Positions 49,801-61,532 of a stretch of DNA of 64,000 bases are shown here, in pieces. A program made the translations under genes and the position numbers. Every line of letters starts with the position of its first letter. Position 1 is the stretch's first letter. Location of the stretch: contig JAKCOZ010000014.1 of NCBI GenBank assembly GCA_022605955.1, positions 13,832,001 to 13,896,000 on the forward strand. Direction: 5' to 3'. The notes below the pieces were generated by a model that had not been told where the DNA came from, searched no databases, and worked only from the letters and a program-made list of their open reading frames with translations. The stretch is from Rallus limicola. Lineage: Eukaryota; Chordata; Aves; Gruiformes; Rallidae.

Positions 49801-50303
49801 TCATGGCCCAGGGCAAGCTCATGTCTGTGTGTTGGCTCTGGTGGGAACACAGCCTCACTAGATTAAACTCTGCTTTTGTAAATACTCCCTCAGCAGTACA
49901 GGCCGCTTTGATTAAATCAATCAGAATCAGTCAGCTGCGCATTGACAAGTTTCTTAAACATTTGTAAGTCAGCTTTCCCCTGTGTCTCTTAGGGGAGCCC
50001 TTGTGCTCCAATTTCAAGAGGAACTGTTTAGCCATCTCCTGTGAAGTCATTGTGTGGTTTTGGCACCTCGCAGCAGTGAGCGAAGCTCACTTGTTAGGAG
50101 GCTTTTTGGGGACAGGGTGGGAAATATCTCTAGTGAGTGCTTCAGAGCTGATGATGTTGAACCCACCCTTGCTGTTAGATATGCGAGGGGAATCTTGGTG
50201 CCTGGGAGCTGGAGTTTGGGGGGAAATATCTGAAAATTCTGGTGCCTGGCCCAGCTGTTGAACTTTTAATTGCTGCTTTTCCTGCACTTTTTCTTTTTTA
50301 GCA
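46824..50303. other. Unique non-coding DNA, no gene seen
   Basis: About 3.5 kb with only short T- and A-runs and short frames. No repeat, RNA gene or promoter was recognised. Confidence 0.5.
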
Positions 50304-50490
50304 GTGGCTCTCTTATTAGAATCAGTCAGCAGCAGTTTTTCTCCTTCTCCCCTGCTTCCTACTGCTCTGTGAAGAAATGTGTGGCTCTTAGGGATTGCAG
50401 GGAGCAGCTAACAGAGCAGTTAAGAAAATTCTTCATATTATTAAGAAATGGGATGATTGCTCTTTTGCCTGAAGGTAAAACTAAATTTGA

Positions 50491-50505
50491 GCAGCAGGGG
50501 GCATA
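50491..50505 (+). promoter_or_regulatory. CTCF-like motif (weak candidate)
   Basis: 'gcagcagggggcata' fits the CTCF core at 12 of 15 positions, including the invariant AGGGGGC part. It has the same orientation as the candidate at 17179. This is only a motif match. Confidence 0.3.
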
Positions 50506-53500
50506 GAGAGTGTTTGTGAGCATTAACTGCAGGCTGAAAAGCTAATGTCTTCTCCCTTCTGCACCTTACTTGGGAGGGCCGGAGGGGAGTTCCAAAGTCA
50601 GCTTCAAGTGTGCTAGATTGCTCTTTTCTAAACCTCCCAACTCTTGGGGGTATGATTTTTCAATGAGAAGTGGGCAGTGCTAGGATGAAATACCCATTTG
50701 CTACCTTTTTGTGAGTCACGATGTCATGTGCTTTAGAACAATTCCTATAATTATGCCTGTATCCAGATGTTATTCAGACCCTTTAGCTTAGTAGCCTGGA
50801 GCTCTGCATGCAACTCAGCCTATGATCTCAGGGGAGACCAGTGCGCTTAGGAGGAGGACATGCACCTTCTCTTACCTTCCCACTCTCCAGCATCCCTTTG
50901 TAGTCCTAATATTTTTGAATTGCTCTTGCCCCAAACAGAGGCTTGTAGAAAGGATTTTAGCCCAAGAAGCTTCTGGCAGATTATTTCATTTTTTCCCTTC
51001 CTGCCAAGGATGGGATCCCTTAATGTCCTGACTCATTTGGAGCCAGCCACCCTGCTGCTAATGGAGGGGTGTGATGCTTTTCTGCCCCCATCCCTTTCAG
51101 ATGCACTACCGAAAGTGCCACTAGTCATGAGGAAGAATTTTCCCTTCCTGACAGTTGTTTCTTGATGCATCTTCGTTTGCCCTGGGTTGTGCTTCTGTGC
51201 ATCATTGGGACCTTGGGTTGGAGCCCTGCTTTAATTTCCTTGTGTTTGGAGGCAGTTTTGGAAATAACGCTCTTCTGCCCTGCCTCTGTTATCTTGGCAA
51301 GGCATGTGCCCTGGCTTGTAGTCAGTCACCAGTTTGTCTGCATCCAGAGCTGCCAGATCTTCTTTTGTTTCTACAAACACCCGAACCACACGGTGAGAAA
51401 TGGGGGATCACTGGAAGGTCCCGTACCTTCCTCTGCTTCACTGTTGGATGCTGATGTAGTTTCATCATTTGTTGCTGAAGATGTGAATTCCTGGCCCCAG
51501 GACAGTATTTTTCGTGTTTGTTCTCACTTCCTTTTTCTAACCGGGATCTGAGTTCCTGAGTTTGCTCACCAGCTATAGGAAAGCAGTGAAGGACAGGTGT
51601 GTTACAGACATGCAGCTTCAGTCACAAATATGCTGTGTGTCCTGTCAAGCTTGTGTCATGGACACAATGCTAGTTTGAGTCTGTAAGCATTTTTCTTTGC
51701 TTTTCTTGAGCACAACAAAGGGCTCAAGTCAGTTTTGGGAGTGATCTAGAATGATCCTAGAGGTTATTCAAAATATGTGCTGGGCAATTGCAGAATGATT
51801 GCAGTGGTCAAACCAGGTTTTGTCTAAGTTCTTCCATGTGTAGTGTTGTGTGTGAATGTTTTTAGGTAAGCAGCTACTTTAGCATAAGTTAAGTTCCAAT
51901 GTAAGTCTTCTCAAATGTCCCATGTGCGGCACTCTGGCAAGGTGGAATGAGCATTGGATATTTAAAGTGCAGAGCAACATTACAGCTGTTCACAGTACCA
52001 GAGGACCAATTTTCCCAGTATGATAATGAATTTTCAATTATTCCTTGTTGCTTAGAAGTGGTGAAACAAAACAGTAATCCAAGGCTTTTCTTCTTTCCTC
52101 TATATTTTATATCAAGGAATAGGATCATTTCAATTGCTATGGAATTTACTTTCTAAGTAGTATTGAATGCAGCTAACAATTACATCATCTACTTAATGCT
52201 GTAGAAACCTGTTGACATAGTTTTATTACTGCCTTGTAATCAGCAGGATTTTCTACTTACTTGAGTGTGGGAACCAGTTTCCTTCTATTTGGCAGACTAC
52301 TAAAATCTTGGAACTATCAGGACCACAATAAATTAAGGATGTGTACAGGGAATGAGCACAAAGTTACATAAGCCTACATGCTATTAACTACTAATATTAC
52401 TTAATTCATTACTTAATTAACTGCTAAGGTAACTTTTGGATCTCCAAATTGTGATTTGTTGGTGGTGGTCAGATTGGACAGAGGTTCAGGGTTCAGGTAC
52501 AGAGTGGACTTTCAATGAGGTGTGTGAAGACACGACACACTATGGAAGGCCCTGAGATTGCATCACTTCTTCTGAGCTGACCAGAGGTTTCATGGCAGCT
52601 TTCAGCAAAGCGTAGATTATTATATGCCCTTGCTGAGAATCGGAATTCAGGATTTCACATTGGCTTACTGCGTTATGGATCTGTGCCGACACTGCAGTTA
52701 ACTGTTTGGTATAACTTCATGATGGTCAGCGATCGGTGGTGAAGATCATTGGCCCAAAAGTGTGGGCTTTAGCAATCTGAAAGCCATTATACAAAACATA
52801 GCCCTGTGCTGCATAAGCGTCAAAAATGTTGATTGTGGTGAAGGAACAGGTGGTGTTGCTTGGGAGCCAATTAAGTATCATGTAACTCTTCAGAATCTTT
52901 TATCCCATGAAGGTAAACTTGAATTCCACTCCACTGTTGAGAAAAAAGGATTGCTTCAGGCAGCGACTGAGTGAAATTTTATTCCTTGGGTTGGGAATTT
53001 CTGGAGCCTGTATATTTAAATAAGGAACTCTGTTTCATAAAGGTATATGATTACTATACATAGGCAAATTATGTATGATTTCCTGTCCTGTGCTTGGCTT
53101 AACTTTTGCGTGCTATACCTGCAGATCTTTCTGTTTTAGTATCCATTCAGAAAGAAAACTCTTTGAATTGAGAATTTCCAGTCTTTCAGGGGGGACCCAA
53201 GAGACTTACATAAAATTGGTGTCTTTGCTGATGACGTTGTTTTCCAGGGTTTACAGACAGAAGTCTGTTGTTTAACCTTACTCAAATTTAAACAAGAGCT
53301 TCCCGACAGATTTCCAGCAGGAACTCTTGGACCACTATATCACAACAGCTGTCAGATGCTCTGTAAAGATAATTACCCCCAAATACTCGCTTGACCCTGT
53401 AAATGAAATTTGGATACACCTTTGAAATATAATTGGCCACACTATAGTTAACTTATTCTCCAGTAAAATGTCATGCTTTTGCCAGGTGCAGGGCAGGGGA

Positions 53501-54039
53501 GGAAGCAGTAAGGGGGGTAATGGGAAGAATGGAATTGATTATAACTGGTGTGAATTTCAGATGATGTAAAGCATCAGCTCTTTGCACAGGGAAACCAGTG
53601 ATTAAAGACCTGGATAGTTCTACACAATTGACTTATACTCTGGAGTGGTGTTCTCCAAATTACAAAACCAATCAACCACTCTAATTGCCTTCATTCAAAA
53701 CCAGTCACCAATTTGATTCTTTTACCAGCCAAATAAGACAGCATAAATCAGGCAGCATGAGTGTCGGGGAATGCACGTTTGGGACCCAGCCAGATCTTAT
53801 GTAAACCTAACAATAATGTAGCAACTCTACGGCCAGGAGAGACTCACAGTTCTCATTCTGGTACAGCATCTCCTTGCGGCTTTCGGCAGCGTGGTGAGCG
53901 TAGGACTGAAATGCTGCAGGTCTGAATGTGGACCCCAGCTACGATGGTGTGACTTTACAATGGCTGTGGTGTAGGCGAGGGCTGGACGGGGCCTGTACTT
54001 TGTAGTGTCTGCTTTTATTAGGATTTTTCTATAAAAGGC
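50506..54039. other. Unique non-coding DNA, no gene seen
   Basis: No gene. A 12-bp tandem duplication with homeodomain words (attacttaatt[c/a]) lies at 52396-52419. Overlapping frames at 50822-51551 have no domains. A mildly CpG-rich patch at about 53869-53910 (ttgcggctttcggcagcgtgg) has no promoter signal. Confidence 0.5.
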
Positions 54040-54111
54040 TCTAATGGGATTTACTTTGCTCCCATTGAATCAAACTGTTCCTGACATTAGTGAGTGCAAG
54101 TTCAGGCCCTA
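54040..54111 (-). repeat. Fragment of an old sauropsid interspersed repeat
   Basis: Read on the minus strand, 'tagggcctgaacttgcac' is followed about 40 bases on by 'ttcaatgggagc'. This is the same word pair as the repeat fragment at 7998-8060, in opposite orientation. It is ancient and short; the family is not named. Confidence 0.4.
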
Positions 54112-57100
54112 GTCAGCTTCTCGATGTTGTCGAAAAAGTATTGTTGGCTTCCTTTAGTGGAGTGGAGCTAATTCGTTTTTGTTTTCAGCACACATTCTTT
54201 TCTCCTGTTTTTGTGGGCATGTTCTACTTTTTGGGGGGAAAAAAAGCAAAAAAAAAAAGAAAAATTCCTTATTTTAAAATCTGACCCTTTTTCAGCACAC
54301 CCGTCATCCTCTAGTATAAAAGGGAAATGGAGTTGTATGGCAGCTTCTGGATCTTGGACACTCTGAATGGCTATGGAAGCAATTAAAGATTGTGCTATGC
54401 CTGAATCTTTCCTTGGAAAGAGGACGAAACTGCTCTCTAGCTATCAGGAGGAGTAAATGGCCATTAAAAAATTCTCTGAGTCCAATCTGACTGTCAGTTT
54501 AGGAGGTGCAGTCACAGACAGGCAGTGAAAGGTCTTGCTGGGCAAACAACAGTAGTTAAAAGCAAATAGATTAACTAGACGCTTGAAACGTAAGAACCCA
54601 GAAGACATCTGTTGCTGATGGAGCCTTGTAAGAATTCTTGTAACAAATTTTGATCTGTATAAACATGAACCTACCATGAAGAGACACAGTTCTAATGTGG
54701 AAAAGGGGAAAAAAATTCAGGAATTTAGAGAACTTCCATTCCTTTCAAATGGGGACAATTTAGGTGATTGACAAAATGACAGAATAAACTTGGATAGGAG
54801 GTACAGAACATATGAAAAACCATGAATGCCATGCTGAAGACTTGACCTGTTCCCCTTTCTAAATCTGACAGTAATAATAGAACACGGATATCTGATTTCT
54901 GATAAAATATAAAAGAATTCCATAAAAATAAAGTAATGCTGTATGCAGAAAATAGCGAAGATGTGATACTTTTACAGGAGAAAACTAGGAGTGGCCTTGT
55001 GGTTATTGTGACCAGTATCTTCTGTGTCTACAGATATTTAAATATCAAAATGATTTATTGATATGCTTCAAGATATCTGAAGGTGTCTGATAAAGAATCC
55101 TTTGCTGATGAATAATATTGCCCAGCTTTCCAGGTGTGTACTGCTGATTTGTTTTCCAAGTTCTCCAATAGATTACCTCTAAACTGATGAACAGGGTGCC
55201 AGATTATAAACAACACCCAACATTTACCATAAGCATCTGAAAAAAATATATTTCCTGTTGCTGTATGTTTTCTGAAATAGCTGGAAGATGAGCTCTTTGA
55301 CTTCCTTTGGCTCTTAAGTGGAGTTAAAATTTGCCAATCTAAAACAGGAAAGAATTGAAGATACAAGGACCCTTGCAATTGGTTTCTAGCAAGTGGACAT
55401 TGTCACAACATGTGAATTTTTGTTAATTTTATGAAACTGCTGTATCACTCACGGCTTCATATCTAAAGGTATGTCATTCTCAGCTTGGACAGGGGAGAGG
55501 GACAGAGAGGCATGCTTGTGTTGGACATGATTGCGTATGCAGGATCTGATCCAGGAGGAAGGAAGCTGGCTACAAAGCTGAGGTTATGCATGATTTGGTA
55601 GAGGAGTCAAAGGAAGGGCAATAAGGACTTTTTTAGGAAGGTCTGACCTAAGTGTAGACTACACTTGAGACTGCTTAGAAAATAAACAAACAAAAAATCT
55701 TGGCTGTCTGTACAAGCTTGTGGGCCTGCCTGCCAGCCTTCAACATGAAGAACTGTGAATTGGGCAGCTCAGACTTTGAGGAGGAGATATCCTCATGAGG
55801 ATGAGCAACAGGGAAGTTGGGCCGCTGGAGGCTGGTGATGGTTGGAGAGCACAAAGACAACAAGGTGCTATTTCTGTAAAGAAACTTAGAGCTCCTGGGC
55901 TGAAAGTGAACAGAGGAATCTGAGGAAGGAAACTGGAACCTCTTCTCCCAAAGGTATCGTGAGTGCCTGCACAGAAAGCCCTGAGGTTTGAGGTCAGCTC
56001 TGCTCATGTAAAAGTATCCCATTCACTCCTGCAAGTTTCTTATTTGAAACCCAAAATGCAGTGATCTAATGGGAGAAGCTGGAATAGAACAGTGGAGCCC
56101 GACAGTGATCAAGAAGCCCTTCCCCCACCCAACCTCCCCCTTCATCTGCCAAAGGGAGTGTGGAGAATTTCTTCTGAAAAGTGGTATTGTAAGCTGTACA
56201 GAGGAAGGAATTGAGTCCTTCCCTGCATGAAATCTAATTGCATAGTAAATACTTTTTCCTTCTTTTTCCACTTGCCCCCTTTCTGTTATTTGCTCTTCCC
56301 ATCTCCTGACTTCATAGTGTCTAACTTCTCTCCCATTCCAATTTCATCTGATGTTTTGTTGTCCTGTCTCATTTTGCTCTGATTTTGGAAACATAACTAA
56401 ATAATTTTGCCAAATGTACCAGTGCTCTAGTGTCTGAGCCTTTCTCCTCTAAATGCCCATAGTCTGGACCCTATCTTTTAACTCCTGGCCCATGTACCCC
56501 ATCAGGCAGTGCAGAGATGACTCCCCACAACCACAGAAATGGACAGCACTAAAGTCTGATATACGGGGTTTTATAGAAACCATAGATGCACATAGTCATT
56601 TCCATCCTGCAGCAGCAAACCGATTCTCTGGAAGCAATCTTAACATGAATAAGATTGTGTCCTGGCAAACCCTGAAACGGTCTCAGCTTCTTCTCTTTTT
56701 GGAGAGAGGAACATATGCAACATATTGATCTTCCTTACCCCCCAGAAAAATCCCTGCATTTTTACAGTGACTGGTCTGAAAGATCCAGGATGCGTACAAA
56801 GAATCCCAGATTTCAGTCTGCAGGCAGATGGACCTTTAAACAAAACTCCCTGCACAGCAGGGACATCTGTTACAATTTGTGATCCGCAAACTTTAAGGAT
56901 ATTCAAAATTCAGCTATGGGGCTCAATCCTTAGCTAGACCCAGCAGGAGAAGTAAAAGGCAAAGTCTGTGTGCTGTGAGATTTACAAAGAGCTGCAAACT
57001 GGAACTATGTGAATTTAACCTCACACTAGCCAGCATGTGGCTTGGACATCTTTTCTTCCGCTTCTTTATCCTAGAAGACCCGACTAGGGAGGAGGTGACA

Positions 57101-59225
57101 GTGACAAGCTGTTTGATGGACCCAATAGAGGATTACTGTACATTTTGGTTTTTTAAATAAATCATTCCTGAAACTGTGCCAAGGCAATTTTTCATTGACC
57201 TCATGGAAGCAGGAGCCAACCCAATTCTTTGCATTTACATTCAATACCTTCTGTATCTTCTATTGGGAGTTAAAGGGTACCACGTAGTTTTTGTGGTGTT
57301 ACAAATGTTGGACACTGTAGAACTGTTTCTGTCTTATATTAAAACAGGCTAATTAGGTGGCTCATGACAGAGTAATTAGGACAAACATAATTTTCTATTA
57401 AGTACCAGGAACTCATTTATTCAATACTTCTTTTCTTTGAAAGTTTTCACGCTTTTTTTGAAAAATTATATGACATTTTTCATTGCAGTGGTCACTTCTG
57501 ATGGTGCTGCTAACATTTGTTCAGACAGTACATGATGTTTTAAAATGTTAATTGTTAATCTGGATTTTTTTTCCATGAATGTCTATTACTAATATGGAAT
57601 TAGGGTCACTTAAGACAGGCCTGAAGTACTTTGCCTTATTTGTCACTCATTAAATGTTTATGCTTTCTTTTCATCAACTTAATTCTTTTGGCAAAAACTT
57701 CTTCATCTGCATTCCTTGCAAATGTTAAGCGAGGGATTGAAGAAGCTTTGGTTAGATGCTTACAATGTGTTTTGCTTGGACAGACAGGACAAACAAAATT
57801 CTTAGCACTGTGATGCTGGCACACCACATACTGTATTTTTCAAAAATTCTATCTTTAGCCTCCATATTCCTAATACTGTTTGACATTAATTAGTATTATG
57901 TTCATCGAAGTTCTGAACTAATGTCTGCGAATATTTTCCCCAGAAAATCCAGAAGGTGCAAACTTGAAGGCAAGCAGAGCCAAAGCAGTTTCTGTTTCTT
58001 CTGTTGGTGAATATTTAGGAGAACTATTTAGAGATCTTCATTTCTGTTCGACAAGTTTACCTTTAATATCTCAGACTCTCCTCTCCCTAATTGCTGGTGT
58101 CACAGCTTTTCTGCAGCAGTGCTCCTCCTGGGAAAGGATTGGAAAAGCCTTCCTTAATTTAAATCTTAAATTTTGAAATTAATTTCTCAGGGTATACCTG
58201 GCACGAAGCCAAAGGGCTTCATTGTGTGATATTTCTGCTCCACGCTACACAGCATGGCTATAGCTCTCCTAGCTCTTCTGTCAGTGGATGGTTTCCCTTC
58301 CCCAGATCTGGTTCCACATGATCCGATTTTTTTTTATTCTAGGGTGGAAATAAGGAACTACTGTGTGAATATTAATTTAGCAGTCAAACTGCTATCCAGC
58401 TACAGCCTTCTATCTCTGTCTATATGCAGGAAAAAAGCATTGATTTAGCATCTGCTCATGCCAGACTGATACCTCATTGCACCCCTTCAGAAGAAGTAAA
58501 AAAGTACAGATTCTACTTAACTCCTCCTGCTTCTCCCTACTTTGGGGCAACATTAAAAGGAATAAACTTGTATATTGTTGATCACATACCCAAGATGACT
58601 TAGTCATTTTATGGCATTTAGGGAACATTCAATAGAAGCAATTTAACTGGTTTTCACAGTGGCCTGTAGTGCTTTTTATCTATTGAATGGTTACTATTAG
58701 GTTGAGTGTCCCATGATGGTATAGCTCTCAGTATTGCTTATTGTTATTTGAAGATGTCATTAAGCAAGAATAGTGTTTCTCTCTTTATAATCTTTGCGTA
58801 ACAAAGTCCATCTGGAAGCGTTCCCAGCTGTTTTCCTGTCATTTTCAAATTTTCATCCAGGTTTAGTCATCTGTGGATTTTTTTCATATTATCACCTCTG
58901 TCTGCACTGATACTTGAAATGTTAGTGACAACCCATGTTGATTTTTGTAGACTTTAAATTGTACTGGGAAGAAGGAAAACTCTAGATTGTGCATTCTTTG
59001 GGAAAGATGTCAATTATTCAGTAGAAGGAGGGCTACCCCTGGGTGCTTCTATTTGCCAGTTGCAGTAAGAGGTCTTTTTCTGAGGAAATACTAAACTGTT
59101 ATGCGATGCTAATAGAGCATGCTTACAGGAACATGTTTGAGAGTAAGTAGCAGCACGTCTGGGTTTTGTAGTGACAATGAAGCGTGTAACAGTGCATTGC
59201 TTTCTCTTTGAAGCCCCTTTCACAG
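54112..59225. other. Unique non-coding DNA, no gene seen
   Basis: About 5.1 kb without a recognised gene or repeat family. An A-rich run lies at 54239-54266. Possible scraps such as 'cattgacctcatggaagcagg' near 57193 hint at the old repeat family but are too short to call. Confidence 0.5.
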
Positions 59226-59242
59226 TGCTGCTGCTGCTGCTA
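59226..59242. repeat. (CTG)n trinucleotide repeat
   Basis: Five GCT/CTG units. Too short to be unstable; recorded only as a microsatellite. Confidence 0.8.
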
Positions 59243-59325
59243 AATTTGGGACTCCAGCATGAATTCTTCTTCCCTGGTTAACTTCCCCGTCTTTCCAACT
59301 GGGACAGTTTTGTGTCTGTTTTGCT

Positions 59326-59433
59326 TTGTTATAATAATAGAATACTAATATTAATAATAATAATATTAATAATAGAATACTAATATTAATAATGTAACAA
59401 ATATTAATAATGTAACAAATTATTATTATCATA
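59326..59433. repeat. AT-rich compound repeat with internal duplications
   Basis: A run of AAT/ATT units contains two kinds of larger duplication: 'aatagaatactaatattaat' occurs twice (from about 59336 and 59371), and 'attaataatgtaacaaa' occurs twice in tandem (from about 59386 and 59403). The layered structure suggests stepwise slippage. Both strands are open over much of it only because it is AT-only. Confidence 0.9.
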
Positions 59434-61331
59434 ATTCACATTTTTAAAAACAATATGAGTGTTAGAAAAAATATTCTGCAACCTGTACATTCAAGTTTTA
59501 GTAGTAAGAAAAGCCCTCCACAATCTCTCTTCTCAAGAATGTTACAAATTTATGGGTATCTGTCTCAGCATAATTCAGTCAGTCTTGAAGATTTTAAAAA
59601 AAAAAGAGTTTATATCAACTCTTAATATCAATGGAGATGTCGGTGCTCCTTATTGGAGGCAATTAAAAGTTTACTCCTTCAGTTCAGGCATTTGGACACT
59701 GAAGCTTTTTTGGCCACTATAAACCTCAAACTCTTTTAATACCCAATTAATCTTGTACCTTTAATTGTTGTTTTTTTCCTGAGAGTCAAATGATAAGGGT
59801 AAAAATTTCCAGGTACCATATATTGACCTAATGTTAAACTGTTTATGATATTAAATAAAGGGAAGTGGAAAAAAAATAAATTCACAAGCAGGGTATGCAA
59901 ATAAGCAAAAAGAGGAATGGAAGAGACAAGTGTGCACTGAAACACATACCCAAGATTTTAAGGAATAGCCTGAATCTCGTTGTAATTTCAAATGTAGGTG
60001 CCAGTTGCTTGCTTGCACCTACATAGTCTGCAAAGGCTTGCTTTTTTGAAGGCAAACCTAAGTGTTCAAGTATAAATTACATGATGTCATTTGTGTTTGG
60101 TCATCTTTTTTTTTCGTGCAAAAACGTGGATTTGTTTTAAAAGGTACAGAGGATGATTCATTTTCTGAACAATTTAGCTTTAATAGAAAGTAAGTAAGAA
60201 GAATGCTTGTATAGAAGAATATTAAAGAAAAAAGCAAGATAGTGAAATACTTCATTTGTTCCTGTTGTTGAGTGTTCTGTCTCTAGACCTCAGCTGCACC
60301 GATATTTCCTCCAGGAAGTAGGAGACATAATGAATGTGTGTGTTTTTTCCCAAAATGAGTTTATTAAAAGAAAAAGGTCAATAGGGCTGCTCACAATTTG
60401 CAACCCCGATGCACGCAGGGGCAGCGTTCTGCCAAGCACTTACAAACACTATTGACTTCCCTTAAGTTCAGAAATTTTGCATGATGGCTGTATCGATTGA
60501 TTTATTTATTTTTAAGTAGGGAAATACACAAGGGAGAGAAATGAATAATCTGACGGTATGTTTTAGAGATTAGCATAGTGGAACTCTCTTGTAAAGATCA
60601 AACGGGGCCATCCGCACCCTCTGGTTTTGATTGCTGTATCACAGTGATCGATGCAGCAAAGCCATATCAGACCATTAAACATCTCTTGTTCCATGAGCCA
60701 TTGCTAAATGCTTCAGAACAAGGTACAAGATATCCTGTAGATAATAAGAGTGGAATATGCTGCCCAGAGAGTATTAATCTTCCCAGCCTTCTTTTATAGC
60801 CTGCATCATGAAGATTTATATCCTTTTAAAAGAAACAACAAAATCCCTCCCCCCTTCCTATCTGAGTCTCCATCTTTTTGTTCTTGCAAAGAAGGAACAT
60901 TTTTGTCTTCAGTGCAGGATCAATTCTTTTAGGTAGCTAAGCCTTTCAAATCAAAATCTGTGTATGATTCTAGCACTATAACGAATCCTCTGGGCTTCAG
61001 TAGATTTCCTCCTGTGCTTATAGTTACACATAGACATAAGGATCTTGATGCACTGGGACTTCAGCATCTAGAACAAAATTGATATCCAGCACCTGAATGG
61101 CATACCCTGAAGTCAGCAAATGTTTACAGCTGATTGTTCAGCAGCATCTTGTCCAACTGTATGATTCTGATGTTAAAGAAACAAACAGTATAACTGCTGC
61201 TTCATCTAGTGAGTTTGCTATCCTTTCATCAGCTAGATTTGATTCATGAAATTAAATGATTACTGAAAATTTGTCTTACCATAGCTGAATTCTGCTTTAT
61301 TTATAACAGCTATATTCTTGTGTATCTTATG
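59434..61331. other. Unique non-coding DNA, candidate regulatory block
   Basis: No gene. It contains a 9-bp perfect hairpin (59993-60001 with 60015-60023), a POU octamer (atgcaaat near 59895), and a repeat-free block at about 60430-60800 with about eight CpGs and a 'atcgattgatttattt' HOX/PBX-like word at about 60492. That block may be a conserved non-coding element; this is unproven. Confidence 0.4.
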
Positions 61332-61532
61332 TTAGGAAAAAAATTTTCACTGTAAGAGTTGCCAGGGCCTGGAACAGGCTGCCCAGGGAGGGGATTGAGT
61401 CACTAACCCTGGATGTGTATTAAAAAAAAGGGTAGATGAGGTACTTAGGGATATGGTTTAGCTTAGGACAGGAACAGTTGGACTTGATGATCTTAAAGGT
61501 CTTTTCCAACCTTGTGATTCTGTGATTCTTCT
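61332..61532 (+). mobile_element. CR1 LINE 3' end
   Basis: A sense-strand CR1 terminus: 'ttaggaaaaaaattttcact', 'tggaacaggctgcccaggga', 'ggacttgatgatcttaaagg', 'tcttttccaacct' and the tail 'tgtgattctgtgattctt'. It is truncated to about 200 bases and moderately diverged, of the same general type as the copy at 1240-1500 (both carry the 'gattgagtcac/agagtcac' and 'gatatggtttag/acatggtttag' words). Confidence 0.95.

Noticed and set aside
60748..60775. CR1-like 'ggaatatgctgcccagagag'
   Set aside because: Only about 20 bases match, with no terminal block or tail following; could be chance.
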